Shown piece after piece: positions 8,955 to 17,919 of a DNA stretch of 51,300 bases (the first letter of the stretch is position 1; each line of letters begins with the position of its first letter). A program made the position numbers and the translations under genes. The DNA is from Verrucomicrobiota bacterium. GTDB taxonomy: Bacteria; Verrucomicrobiota; Verrucomicrobiia; Opitutales; Opitutaceae. Below the pieces are notes generated by a model that did no database searches, was not told where the DNA came from, and saw nothing but the letters and a program-made list of their open reading frames with translations. The stretch is taken from NCBI GenBank assembly GCA_016871755.1, contig VHCJ01000021.1:1-51300 (forward strand), given 5' to 3'.

Positions 8955-9929
8955 TCAAAACACCCGATCCGTCATCGGCTCGCCGCGCTGGAAGGCCTCG
9001 AGGTTCGCGAGGAAGTGGCGCACGATCGCCTCGTCCTGATCGAGGCGCCCTCCCGCGATGTGCGGGGTGATGTGGCAGCGCGGCGCAGTCCACAGGGGGT
9101 GACTCGGCGGCAGGGGCTCCGGGTCCATCACGTCGAGGTAGGCACCGCCCAGTCGACCCGACTGCAGCGCCTCGAGCAGCGCCGTCTGGTCCACCGTCGT
9201 GCCACGGCCGACGTTGTAGAACTTTGCCCCGGGCCTGAAGGCGGCGAGGCGCCGGGCGTTCACGTAATTGATCGTCGAGGCGTTCTCCGGGAGCACGTTG
9301 ACGACGTGGTCCGCCTCCGGCAGGACCGCCGTCAGCTGCTCCTCCGGAAGGATGGTGACGCCGCGTTCGCTGCGGGTCTGGCGCCGGACGGCGTAGATCC
9401 TCACGCCGAAGGGAGCGAGGAGGTCCGCCAGACGGCGGCCGATCGCTCCGAAGCCGAGCAGCAGCACGGTCTGTCCCGTCAGCAGCGCCGAGGCGTAGCG
9501 CCGTTCCGTGTAATGCCAGGAGTGATCGGTGAGTTGATCGACGTGCGAGGTCAGGAGCTGGCGGTTGAGCGCCAGCATCATCGCCAGCGCATGCTGCGCG
9601 CAGGGATCCGCGAAGACGCTTGAGAGGTTCGAGAACGCCGCCCCCCGGGCCCGGAACGCATCCATGAACTCCGGGGTGTCATACCGGGTGTAGCCCGCGC
9701 TCGTCACTTCCACCCAGCGCAGGCCGGCGTGCGCAAGGCAGTCCTTCACGTCGGGCTGGCCGAACGCGATGTCCGCGGAGAAAAGGGCCTCGTCGCGCTG
9801 CCCCGGGATCAGCACCGAGGTCGTCGCCGTCGGCGCCACCACCAGTCGGTGGTCGCGCAGGCCTTCTTGCAGGAGCCGGGTGGCCGGCGGCGTAAACACG
9901 CCGTTGGTCCAGATCGTCAGGGGCTTCAT
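8955..9929 (-). CDS. D-isomer-specific 2-hydroxyacid dehydrogenase
   Basis: A 324-residue NAD(P)-dependent dehydrogenase. The Rossmann motif GFGAIGR lies at about 153-159. Active-site residues are Arg in NVGRGTTVD, Glu in DVMDPEPLP and His in ITPHIAGG, the usual Arg-Glu-His set. It reduces a 2-keto acid to the D-hydroxy acid or the reverse; the substrate cannot be read from sequence. The ATG at 9929 (MKPLTIWTNGVF) starts just before the first strand. It lies 37 bases after apt on the same strand. Confidence 0.9.
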   Translation of the reverse strand: MKPLTIWTNGVFTPPATRLLQEGLRDHRLVVAPTATTSVLIPGQRDEALFSADIAFGQPDVKDCLAHAGLRWVEVTSAGYTRYDTPEFMDAFRARGAAFSNLSSVFADPCAQHALAMMLALNRQLLTSHVDQLTDHSWHYTERRYASALLTGQTVLLLGFGAIGRRLADLLAPFGVRIYAVRRQTRSERGVTILPEEQLTAVLPEADHVVNVLPENASTINYVNARRLAAFRPGAKFYNVGRGTTVDQTALLEALQSGRLGGAYLDVMDPEPLPPSHPLWTAPRCHITPHIAGGRLDQDEAIVRHFLANLEAFQRGEPMTDRVF

Positions 9930-9966
9930 GGGAAAATCCGTGCGGCCCGCGGCGGCGCGGGGAGGT

Positions 9967-10518
9967 TCAGTCGTTCTCGCCAAAGGCACAGAGCGTGTGC
10001 ACGCGGATCCCCGCTTCCGCGAGCCGCCGCGAGCCGCCGAGTTCCGGGAGGTCGATCACCGCCGACACGCCCACCACTTCGCCGCGCAGGGCCCGGAAGA
10101 GTTGCGCCGCCGCGAGGCAGGTGCCGCCGGTGGCAATCAGGTCATCGACGATCAGGATGCGGTCGCCCGGGCGGCAGGCATCCGCGTGCACCTCGATCGT
10201 GGCGCTGCCATACTCCAAGCTGTATTCGGCCGAGACCGTCCGGAACGGAAGCTTGCCTTTCTTGCGCACGAGCACGAAGGGCTTGTGCAGCTGGTACGCG
10301 AGGGCACCGCCAATGATGAACCCTCGCGCATCGATCGCCGCGATCACGTCGACCCGCTGCTGCGTGCAGTCCAGCGAGAACGCCTCCACCATCACGCGAA
10401 AGGCCTCCGGGTCATGGAACAGGGTCGTGATGTCCCGGAAGTTCACCCCGGGAAGCGGCCAGTCGCGCACCGTGCGGATGCGCGGCTTGAGGTAGGCATC
10501 AAGGTCGGGGTGGTGCAT
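9967..10518 (-). CDS. apt: Adenine phosphoribosyltransferase
   Basis: A 183-residue purine-salvage enzyme that makes AMP from adenine and PRPP. The PRPP-binding loop ILIVDDLIATGGT is at about 128-140; FRDITTLFHDPEAF and ARGFIIGGALA are family blocks. Length matches bacterial Apt. The start ATG 10518 lies within the last 20 bases of the upstream same-strand glycosidase-like gene, so the two are probably co-transcribed although their functions look unrelated. Confidence 0.94.
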   Translation of the reverse strand: MHHPDLDAYLKPRIRTVRDWPLPGVNFRDITTLFHDPEAFRVMVEAFSLDCTQQRVDVIAAIDARGFIIGGALAYQLHKPFVLVRKKGKLPFRTVSAEYSLEYGSATIEVHADACRPGDRILIVDDLIATGGTCLAAAQLFRALRGEVVGVSAVIDLPELGGSRRLAEAGIRVHTLCAFGEND

Positions 10519-11734
10519 CGGCGGGGGGTGATGACGCGGGGGCGGCCGCAGCGGCGCAAGCCCGGAGTGCGGGCGCCGCCGGGGAACGGCGCCAGCCGGG
10601 CGCCCGGTGATTGACCCACGCCAGCGCCTCCGCATGCACCGCGAGTTCCTCGCCGCGGCCGTCCACGAGGCTGGGATCCGTCCAGGGCGCCGGGCTCGCC
10701 AGTTCGGTCGCCCGCGGCCAGGTCCAGCCCACCACGGCGGGCTCCTGCGCCAGCCGGCGCAACTCGCCGCGGCCGCGGGCGAGCATCCGCTCGACGCGCG
10801 TGAGTTCCTCGCCTTCCGTCGGCAGCGCCGCCAGCCGCGGGTCGGTCCACGCAAAGTCTTCCACCCACACCGGACCCGGACCGGCGGGCGCCAGTCCCGG
10901 GGTCCAGCGCAGGTTCAGCAGGTCCACCGCGCCCGCCGCCAGGTCCGGCCACCAGGGCGGCGTCGCCGCCCGGCCAGGCGAGGGACCGAGGCAGAGGTGC
11001 CGCGGCGCGGACTCCCGCAGGGCCGCCCCCACCCCCGCAAGGTACCGGCGCGCCCATTGCTCCGTCCACAAGCGGTGATCCGCCCGGTAGCCCAACGTGG
11101 CCACTCCGTGCTCCTCAGTCGTCCAGGTCCGGAGCAACTCCTTGTTCGTCAGCGGCACCTGCCACGCCTCCGCCACGCGGTCGAGCCGGCCTTCGTGCAA
11201 GGCGAGCACGAATTCCCACGCCGCGTGGTACGCGGCAAACCGGGGTTCGAGGCTGAGGCAGAGCTGCAGCAGGGTCGGGCGCCCCACCGGCTCCTCCCAC
11301 GCCCAATCCAGTCCGTCATCCGGTCGCCAGCCGAGAAGCGAGGGGTCATCGGTAAGGGGTCCACACAGGGCCGCAGCCCGCTCCCTCACACGCGTCGACC
11401 AGTCGGGGTCGAAGACATCGGGCAGCCGCGCTCCGCCCAGCCGGACCCACGGCACGCCGTCGCTCAGCCCAGCCGTCGGAAGCCACACCATCCCGTCGCC
11501 GCCCCCCGTCCCAGGCCGCCCAGTCGACACCGCCGCAAATCCCCACGCCCGCAACAGCGTAGTCCGGGGTCGGCTCGCCGCCCCCACCGCCAGCGCCGCC
11601 AGCCAGACGGCCCGGCCCGACGGGTCCACCAGCCACCAGCGTCCGTCCTCCGCCTGCCCGACGCGGAAGAAGCCCTCCGTCCCGCGCAGGGTCGACACGG
11701 GCCGCGAATCCCCAATCGCGCCGTGGTCAGCCAT
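10499..11734 (-). CDS. Agarase-like glycoside hydrolase-fold protein
   Basis: A 411-residue protein with no signal peptide or membrane segment. The N-terminal block GFFRVGQAEDGRWWLVDPSG (21-40) resembles the start of beta-agarase-like (clan GH-A) proteins, where the enzyme places its substrate domain after a similar Trp-Trp-Leu-Val-Asp-Pro motif. LLGWRPDDGLDW (about 133-144) aligns with the usual GYFxDNE region but lacks the Asn-Glu, so activity is doubtful. The last 30 residues are Ala/Pro-rich and overlap apt by 20 bases. Family placement is from remembered motifs and moderate at best. Confidence 0.5.
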   Translation of the reverse strand: MADHGAIGDSRPVSTLRGTEGFFRVGQAEDGRWWLVDPSGRAVWLAALAVGAASRPRTTLLRAWGFAAVSTGRPGTGGGDGMVWLPTAGLSDGVPWVRLGGARLPDVFDPDWSTRVRERAAALCGPLTDDPSLLGWRPDDGLDWAWEEPVGRPTLLQLCLSLEPRFAAYHAAWEFVLALHEGRLDRVAEAWQVPLTNKELLRTWTTEEHGVATLGYRADHRLWTEQWARRYLAGVGAALRESAPRHLCLGPSPGRAATPPWWPDLAAGAVDLLNLRWTPGLAPAGPGPVWVEDFAWTDPRLAALPTEGEELTRVERMLARGRGELRRLAQEPAVVGWTWPRATELASPAPWTDPSLVDGRGEELAVHAEALAWVNHRAPGWRRSPAAPALRACAAAAAPASSPPADAPPRP

Positions 11735-11809
11735 GGGCGGCGGGAGTGAGCGGGAAGCATGCGGTCAGGGTCATCAGGAAGAATCTGCTGCGGAGTGCTC
11801 GGCGCACCG

Positions 11810-12505
11810 TCAGGCGGCGCCAGGGGCTGGGACGGAGGGAGCGGAAGCCGGCGGCGGCGCGACCGGGCCAGGTGGGAGGGGTGGGCCGAGGTTGGCGCGA
11901 TCGGGCCGGGCCAGCGCGAAGCGCTCGCGCGTGCGGGTGTAGCTCTCTCCTCCCATCCGGCCGATCGCATCCTGCCGCGCCGGGTCGATCGCCCCGTCCG
12001 CCCCGAGGATGTCGTCGCGCACGTGGGCACAGAGGATGCGGCCGAACACGACGTTCGCCGCAAAGGGCCCCTCGCCCACCGGCACGATCTGCAGGCACGT
12101 GCACTCGAACGCCACGCCGGACTCCGCGACGCGGGGCGGCTTCACGCGCTGGCTCGGCGCCGCCGCCACGCCGAACGCCTCAAATTCACTCTCCCCGTAC
12201 GGCAGGAGCGCCGCCGTCGCATTCATCTGCTCCGCCTGCGCGAACGAGGGCAGGCTGACCACGAACTCCCCGTTCGCCTCGATGTTGCGCAGCGTGTCCT
12301 TCTTGCGTCCGTCCCGCGTGTTGGCGGGGATGAAGAGGAGCGTGGGCGGGTTGCAGGTGACCCCTTGGAAGAAGGAAAAGGGCGCCAGGTTCGCGCGCCC
12401 GTCCGGCGAGAGCGTTGACACCCAGGCGATCGGACGGGGCACGATCGCCGACACCATCCACTGATACGCCTGCCGGGGCTCCATCGCGGCGAAATCCAGG
12501 AACAT
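11810..12505 (-). CDS. Flavin reductase-like domain protein
   Basis: A 231-residue cytoplasmic protein with the FMN-binding split-barrel (flavin reductase-like) fold. Family blocks: VPRPIAWVSTLSPDGRANLA (22-41), APFSFFQGVTCNPPTLLF (41-58) and RKKDTLRNIEANGEFVV. Related proteins bind FMN and reduce flavins or act as flavin-dependent oxidoreductases. The C-terminal 30 residues are Pro/Ala-rich and probably disordered. Start ATG 12505 gives MFLDFAAMEPRQAYQW, the usual family N-terminus; an ATG 21 bases later is less likely. Confidence 0.85.
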   Translation of the reverse strand: MFLDFAAMEPRQAYQWMVSAIVPRPIAWVSTLSPDGRANLAPFSFFQGVTCNPPTLLFIPANTRDGRKKDTLRNIEANGEFVVSLPSFAQAEQMNATAALLPYGESEFEAFGVAAAPSQRVKPPRVAESGVAFECTCLQIVPVGEGPFAANVVFGRILCAHVRDDILGADGAIDPARQDAIGRMGGESYTRTRERFALARPDRANLGPPLPPGPVAPPPASAPSVPAPGAA

Positions 12506-12624
12506 GATGCGCCAGCAGAACGCAAACCCGGGCCCGGGGAAAGGCTGAACACCGCGCCGCCGGTCCGTTTTGCCTTTGCCAGTGCCGCCGCAACCTGCGA
12601 CACCTTCCTCACGCGCCCGCCCCC

Positions 12625-12843
12625 ATGAACGTCAAGGCCCTCCTTCGCACGGCTGTCTTCCTGCTGATCCTCTTCGTGGTGATCTACGTCGGCACCGAGA
12701 ACACCCACTCAATCGATTTCCGCTTCCCGCTCCTGCTCAAGAAGCCCGTGCACGCTTCCGCCGCCTGGATCTACTTCGCCGTCTTCGCCGTCGGCGTCTT
12801 CGGCGGCACGATGCTGCACAGCGGCGGGTCCGGAAAGAAGTAA
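12625..12843 (+). CDS. LapA-domain (DUF1049) small membrane protein
   Basis: A 72-residue inner-membrane protein with two membrane segments, about 8-26 (LRTAVFLLILFVVIYVGTE) and 46-64 (AWIYFAVFAVGVFGGTMLH), separated by a short polar loop containing ENTHSIDFRFPL. This layout and the ENxxxVxFxFxL-like loop fit the LapA/DUF1049 family, some members of which help lipopolysaccharide assembly. The usual coiled-coil tail is nearly absent. No lipopolysaccharide genes are nearby. Confidence 0.75.
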   Translation: MNVKALLRTAVFLLILFVVIYVGTENTHSIDFRFPLLLKKPVHASAAWIYFAVFAVGVFGGTMLHSGGSGKK

Positions 12844-13110
12844 GGGCACCTCGCGGCGGCGCAGCGCTGCACGTCGCGGCCGCGCGCGACACTGCACACC
12901 ACCGGGCAGCGCCGTGCCGCGCACCAGACCGTGCCGGGCACCGCACCGTGTCTTGCCGTGCCGGGCCCCACGGGGCCGCCCCATCGCGCAGCCCCGCGGC
13001 GGGTCACGCCGATTGCCGCAGCGGACGGGGGAGGCGGCCGGTTTCGTTGCAATTGCGCGGTTGTCTTTGTCGGCCCGGGGTGGCTAGATCGACTCACCCC
13101 CCGTCCCGTC
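12844..13110. other. Intergenic region with imperfect CCGTGCCG repeats
   Basis: This 267-base gap holds imperfect direct copies of a CCGTGCCG(G)GC-type motif between about 12905 and 12967, then a less GC-rich stretch with TTGCAATTG (about 13046-13054) and a weak -35/-10 pair, TTGTCT and TAGATC, just before the DUF1800 gene. No ORF here is convincing. Confidence 0.3.
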
Positions 13111-16100
13111 ATGCGTCGTCCGCGACCCCGTCTTTTTCCGCGCTGCGTCACGATCCTGGCGCTCGCTGCGCTCCTCGCGCTCCTCGCCTGGCCGCACGGC
13201 GGCTCCGCCGCCGAGTACCCGGATCGTCTCGTGAATCTCTCCTCGCGCGCCCGCGTGGGCACGGGAGACAACGCTCTCATCGCCGGCTTCGTCGTCGGCG
13301 AGGGCACGGAAAAGCGCGTCCTGGTCCGCGCCGCCGGACCCGCCCTCACGCCGTTCGGGCTCACGGGCACGCTCGCCAATCCGCGGCTGGAACTCTTCAA
13401 CAGTCAGGGCATCAAGATCGCGGAGAACGACGACTGGGGCGTCGCCTCCGGCAACACCGCCGCCACCGCCGCGGATTTCCGCGCCGCCGGCGCGTTCGCC
13501 TTCGCCTCCGCCTCCAGCACCGACTCCGCCCTCGTCGCCACGCTGCCCCCCGGCAGCTACACCGCCAGGGTCTCCGGTGAGGGAAGCGCCACCGGCCTCG
13601 CCCTCGTCGAGGTCTACGATCTGTCGGGCGCCGCCCCGCTCCTCAATCTCTCCACGCGGGCCCAGGTCCAGACGGGCTCGCAGATCGTGATCTCCGGCCT
13701 CGTCGTCGCCCCCGGCACCGCCTCGCGCAAGGTGCTCGTCCGCGCCGCCGGCCCCGCCCTCGCAGCGTTCGGCGTGCCGGGAACCCTCGCGGATCCGGTC
13801 GTCACCGTGCTCAACGACAAGGGCGCGACGCTCGCGACCAACGACAACTGGAGCGACGGCGGGCGCGGCACGGTGGTTGCGGAAGCCGCCATCCGCGCCG
13901 GGGCGTTCGCCTTCACCAGCGCGACCAGCCGCGACGCCGGGATGCTCATCGACCTCGCCCCGGGCAGCTACACGATCCAGGTCAGCGGCGCAAACGGCAC
14001 CAGCGGCGTCGCCCTCATCGAGGCCTACGACCTCACGCCCGGCTCCCTGCCCGTCGTCACCGTCGCCGCGTCCCGCCCCGAGACCAGCTCCTCCGGCGGC
14101 GATCCGGGCGTGTTCACCGTCACCCGCGAGGGGCCACTCACCCAGCCGCTCTCCGTCTCGTACACGCTCACCGGCACCGCCAAGGGCGGCGTCGACTTCG
14201 TCGCCGTGCCCGGCACCGTGACCATCCCGGCCGGGGCGTCGAGCGCGACAATCGAGATCCAGCCGTACGGGAACGTGCAGGCCTTCTTCGCCTCCAAGTC
14301 CGTCTTCCTCACCCTCAACTCCACCCTCGGCTACGGGGTCGGGCGCACCGCCACCGCCGCCGTCGACATCGCCTTCAACCCGGGCACCCTGTACGTCTCC
14401 AATCTGCGGGTTCCCGCAGACGCGGCCTCCTCCGCCGCCTACGGCACGGCCACGCTGCAGCTGAGCTCCGACGAGCGTTTCGCGCTCGTCAATGTGTCGT
14501 TCTCCAGCCTCAGCGCCCCCCAAACCCTCGCCTACCTCCGCCTCGGAAAGCCGGGCGAGAGCGGCGCCGCCTACCTTTTCCAGATCCCGAACGGACAGGC
14601 CTCCGGTCTGCAATGGGACATCCGCGCCACCGGCAGCCTGCAGGCCACCGACGTGGTCGCAGCCATCCGCGAGGGCCGCGTCTTCGTCAGCATCGAGTCC
14701 GCCGCCTTTCCCAACGGCGAACTGCAGGGCTCCCTGATCCGCAGCAGCGGGTCGATGTCCTTCACCGCGCCGCTCCCGCCGCCCGCCTACGCTATCGGCA
14801 CGCCCAGCCCGACCGAGGCGGCCCGTTTCCTGATGCAGTCGACGTTCGGGCCGACCGAGGCCGAGATTTCCTCCGTCACCACCCGCGGCTACGACGGGTG
14901 GATCACCGACCAGCTGGGCAAGCCGGCCTCCCTGCACCGGCCGACCGTCATGGCGGACTTCGCCGCCTTCAACCGCGGCGGACAGAACGCGACCAACGGC
15001 GTGAACGAGCGCCCGGGCCAGGCCCACCGCCTCAACGTGTGGTGGTACAACGCCGTCTACTCCCCCGACCAACTCCGGCAGCGCGTCGCCTTCGCCCTCT
15101 CCCAGATCCTCGTCATCTCCGATCAGAACGGCACGGTGAACGCGTGGCAGGAGGGCGCCGCGAACTACTACGATCTGCTCGTCAACGGCGCGTTCGGCAA
15201 CTACCGGCAACTCCTCGAGGATGTCAGCCGCAACCCGATGATGGGAATCTACCTGTCCCACCTGCGGAACAACAAGGCGACCGGCTCGGCGCTGCCCGAC
15301 GAGAACTACGCGCGTGAGGTGATGCAGCTGTTCTCGATCGGGCTGAATGAGCTGAACCCCGACGGCACGCTCCGCCTCGACGCCCAGGGCCTCCCGATCC
15401 CGACGTACAACCAGACGACGATCTCCGAGATGGCGAAGGTCTTCACCGGCTGGGGCTACGCCCAGAGCTACGCCACCGCCCCCCGCTTCACCAACGGCGC
15501 CAGCCGCCGGCCCAACGGCACGTACCCGGACTACCTGGAGCCGATGCGGCTGTTCGCCGACAATCACGACAACGGCGCGAAGACGATCGTCGGCGGCCGG
15601 GTGCTGCCGGCGAACCAAGGCGGCATGAAGGACCTCGCTGACACCCTCGACGCGCTGGTGAATCACCCGAACACGGGTCCGTTCATCAGCCGCCAACTCA
15701 TCCAGCGGCTCGTGACCAGCAATCCCAGCCCGGGCTACGTGTACCGCGTGGCCCAGGTCTTCGCCAACAACGGCGCCGGCACGCGCGGCGACCTCGCCGC
15801 CGTCGTCCGCGCCATCCTGCTCGACTACGAGGCGCGCAGCCCGGTCGCCGCCGACTCCCTCAGCTACGGCAAGATGCGCGAGCCGCTGCTGCGCACCACC
15901 GCGTTGTTCCGGAACTTCTCCGCCACGTCCAACACCCGGCGGATGCCGATCACCAACTCCAACGCCCAACTCGCGCAGATGGCCCTGAGCGCACCGACGG
16001 TCTTCAACTTCTTCGAGCCAGGCTACGTGCAGCCCGGCGCCCTCGCCGCGGCCGGCCTCCACGCCCCGGAATTCCAGATCTTCACCGACACCACCGCCAT

Positions 16101-16389
16101 CACCGTCCCGAACTACCTCTACGGTTACCTGTACGCCACCAAGCCGACCAACGTCGACAGCGATGCCGTCTACCTCGACGTCACCGGCTACACCGCGCTG
16201 GCCGCGAAGCCCGCCGACCTCGTCGACAAGCTCGGGCTGCTCCTCGCCGGTGGCGGACTCAGCCCGTCCTCGCGCACCCGCATCGTGTCCACCCTCACCG
16301 CCATGCCGAGCACGACGACCGACGTCGAACAGGTGCGCAGCGCGGCCTACCTCGTGCTCGTCAGTCCCGAGGGAGCCACGCAGCAATAA
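13111..16389 (+). CDS. Large exported DUF1800 protein with beta-rich N-terminus
   Basis: A 1092-residue exported protein. Order of parts: signal peptide (1-33); two copies of a beta-rich module of about 130 residues (40-170 and 177-308), each with NLSxRA, KxVLVRAAGPAL, NDxW, LPPGSYT-like and ALxExYDL; a Calx-beta-like domain (315-421, VFTVTREG and GGVDFVAVPGTVTIPAG); a CHRD-like domain (427-545, ending FPNGELQGSL); and DUF1800 (565-1092, ARFLMQSTFGPTEAE and YAREVMQLFSIGLNELNPDG). DUF1800 function is unknown, but it is commonly paired with DUF1501, as here 69 bases downstream. The ATG at 13111 starts the signal peptide; the frame stays open upstream to 12931 without support. Confidence 0.88.
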   Translation: MRRPRPRLFPRCVTILALAALLALLAWPHGGSAAEYPDRLVNLSSRARVGTGDNALIAGFVVGEGTEKRVLVRAAGPALTPFGLTGTLANPRLELFNSQGIKIAENDDWGVASGNTAATAADFRAAGAFAFASASSTDSALVATLPPGSYTARVSGEGSATGLALVEVYDLSGAAPLLNLSTRAQVQTGSQIVISGLVVAPGTASRKVLVRAAGPALAAFGVPGTLADPVVTVLNDKGATLATNDNWSDGGRGTVVAEAAIRAGAFAFTSATSRDAGMLIDLAPGSYTIQVSGANGTSGVALIEAYDLTPGSLPVVTVAASRPETSSSGGDPGVFTVTREGPLTQPLSVSYTLTGTAKGGVDFVAVPGTVTIPAGASSATIEIQPYGNVQAFFASKSVFLTLNSTLGYGVGRTATAAVDIAFNPGTLYVSNLRVPADAASSAAYGTATLQLSSDERFALVNVSFSSLSAPQTLAYLRLGKPGESGAAYLFQIPNGQASGLQWDIRATGSLQATDVVAAIREGRVFVSIESAAFPNGELQGSLIRSSGSMSFTAPLPPPAYAIGTPSPTEAARFLMQSTFGPTEAEISSVTTRGYDGWITDQLGKPASLHRPTVMADFAAFNRGGQNATNGVNERPGQAHRLNVWWYNAVYSPDQLRQRVAFALSQILVISDQNGTVNAWQEGAANYYDLLVNGAFGNYRQLLEDVSRNPMMGIYLSHLRNNKATGSALPDENYAREVMQLFSIGLNELNPDGTLRLDAQGLPIPTYNQTTISEMAKVFTGWGYAQSYATAPRFTNGASRRPNGTYPDYLEPMRLFADNHDNGAKTIVGGRVLPANQGGMKDLADTLDALVNHPNTGPFISRQLIQRLVTSNPSPGYVYRVAQVFANNGAGTRGDLAAVVRAILLDYEARSPVAADSLSYGKMREPLLRTTALFRNFSATSNTRRMPITNSNAQLAQMALSAPTVFNFFEPGYVQPGALAAAGLHAPEFQIFTDTTAITVPNYLYGYLYATKPTNVDSDAVYLDVTGYTALAAKPADLVDKLGLLLAGGGLSPSSRTRIVSTLTAMPSTTTDVEQVRSAAYLVLVSPEGATQQ

Positions 16390-16457
16390 GCCGCCGCCCA
16401 ACCGCCGCCAGCCGCCCTCGCCGCGATCGACCCCCGACCGCCAACCGCTCCCGGACC

Positions 16458-17918
16458 ATGCCGCCCCTCAACCCCGCGCTGCTTCCCGATCTCTCCCGCC
16501 GTCGTTTCCTCGGCTCCTGCTGCTCCGCGGTCGGCGCCACCGGGATGCTCTCCGCCCTCGCCCAGCTCCGCGTCCTCGGCGCCCTCGCCCAACCCGGCAA
16601 CGGTCCTCGCACCGCCCGCGCCGAGGGCGACTACAAGGCCTTGGTCTGCCTGTTCCTCGCCGGCGGCAACGACGCCAACAACGTCATCATCCCCGCCGAC
16701 CCCGCCGGCTACGCGGCCTACGCCACCGCGCGCACCGCCCTCGCCCTGCCCGCCAACACCGCGCTGCCTCTCGTCACGCCCACCCCCGACGGACGCGCCT
16801 GGGCTCTCCACCCGTCCATGAACGGGGTCCACCAGCTCTTCGGCTCCGGCAAGGCCGCCCTCCTCGCCAACGTCGGGACCTTGCTCTACCCCACCACCAA
16901 GGCGCAGTACGCCGCCCGGACCGTGCCGCTGCCGCCGCAGCTGTTCTCGCACAATGACCAGCAGGTCGAATGGCAGAGCAGCCTCGCCGACCGCGCCTTC
17001 CAGACCGGCTGGGGCGGCCGCCTTGCCGACCTGATGAACGCGTTCAACACGAACGCGTCGATCTCGATGTCGATCAGCCTCAACGGCCGGAATTCGTTCC
17101 AGGTCGGCCGCAACGTCAGTCAGTACTCCGTCGCCACCACCGGCGCGATCGGACTCACCGGAGCCGCCTCCCCCACCGGCACCTCCGTCGCCAGCGTCCG
17201 CACCAAGGCAGTCAACGATCTCCTCACTTCACCGCAGGGCAATCTCTTCGAAACCGCCTTCGGCGGCATGACGACCAGCGCCATCGCCGACAGCGCCCTG
17301 CTGTCCACCATCCTCAGCACCGGCACCACCGGCGCGAACTCGGCGTTTCCCAACACGTACGGCGCGTTCTCCACCAGCAATCTCGCGCAACAGCTGCGCA
17401 CCATCGCCCGGCTCATCTCCGCCCGCAACACGCTCGGGCTCAAGCGGCAGATCTTCTTCGCCCGCATCGGCGGCTGGGACTTGCACGACAATCAGGTCGA
17501 CAACGCCAACCCGGCGATCGGCGCCCACGCCAATCTGCTCGCCGACGTCTCCAATTCCCTGAAGGCGTTCTACGATGCGACCGTCGAGCTCGGCGTCGCC
17601 GATCAGGTGACCACGTTCACCGCGTCCGACTTCGGCCGCACCTACAACACCAACGGCGATGGCTCCGACCATGGCTGGGGCAGCCACCACCTCATCGTCG
17701 GCGGCGCCGTCAAGGGCGGCCAAATCTACGGGCGCATGCCCGATCTCACGCTCCGCGGCTCCCAGGACACCGGCACCCGCGGTCAGTGGATCCCCACGAC
17801 CAGCGTGGATGAATACAGCGCCACCTTGGCCACGTGGTTCGGCGTCAGCCCCACGGATCTTTCCATCGTCCTCCCCAACCTCGGTCGCTTCGCCCGGCAG
17901 AACGTCGCGTTCCTGTAA
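16458..17918 (+). CDS. DUF1501 protein with Tat-type signal
   Basis: A 486-residue protein with a twin-arginine signal (SRRRFLGSCCSAVG, 14-27). The family blocks LVCLFLAGGNDANNVIIP (about 63-80), GGWDLHDNQ and TASDFGRTYNTNGDGSDHGW place it in DUF1501, which shares the alkaline phosphatase / sulfatase fold. Probably folded in the cytoplasm and exported. It pairs with the upstream DUF1800 protein. Substrate and activity are unknown. Its stop codon is one base before the start of the glucanotransferase reading frame. Confidence 0.88.
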   Translation: MPPLNPALLPDLSRRRFLGSCCSAVGATGMLSALAQLRVLGALAQPGNGPRTARAEGDYKALVCLFLAGGNDANNVIIPADPAGYAAYATARTALALPANTALPLVTPTPDGRAWALHPSMNGVHQLFGSGKAALLANVGTLLYPTTKAQYAARTVPLPPQLFSHNDQQVEWQSSLADRAFQTGWGGRLADLMNAFNTNASISMSISLNGRNSFQVGRNVSQYSVATTGAIGLTGAASPTGTSVASVRTKAVNDLLTSPQGNLFETAFGGMTTSAIADSALLSTILSTGTTGANSAFPNTYGAFSTSNLAQQLRTIARLISARNTLGLKRQIFFARIGGWDLHDNQVDNANPAIGAHANLLADVSNSLKAFYDATVELGVADQVTTFTASDFGRTYNTNGDGSDHGWGSHHLIVGGAVKGGQIYGRMPDLTLRGSQDTGTRGQWIPTTSVDEYSATLATWFGVSPTDLSIVLPNLGRFARQNVAFL

Positions 17919-17919
17919 G

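Noticed and set aside
12931-13110. 60-residue N-terminal extension of the DUF1800 protein
   Set aside because: It would put repeats and Pro/Arg-rich sequence ahead of a clean signal peptide starting at 13111.
13084-16401. 1105-codon open frame opposite the DUF1800 gene, and similar long antisense frames at 31265-34744, 34351-36183, 24677-26428 and 1744-5214
   Set aside because: High-GC coding DNA leaves antisense frames open. Their translations are Gly/Arg/Val-rich low complexity with no family motif, while the opposite frames carry clear domains.
17659-17919. Upstream in-frame start of the malQ frame inside the DUF1501 gene
   Set aside because: That stretch translates to Ser/Pro/Arg-rich sequence unlike any GH77 N-terminus and is fully within the DUF1501 reading frame.
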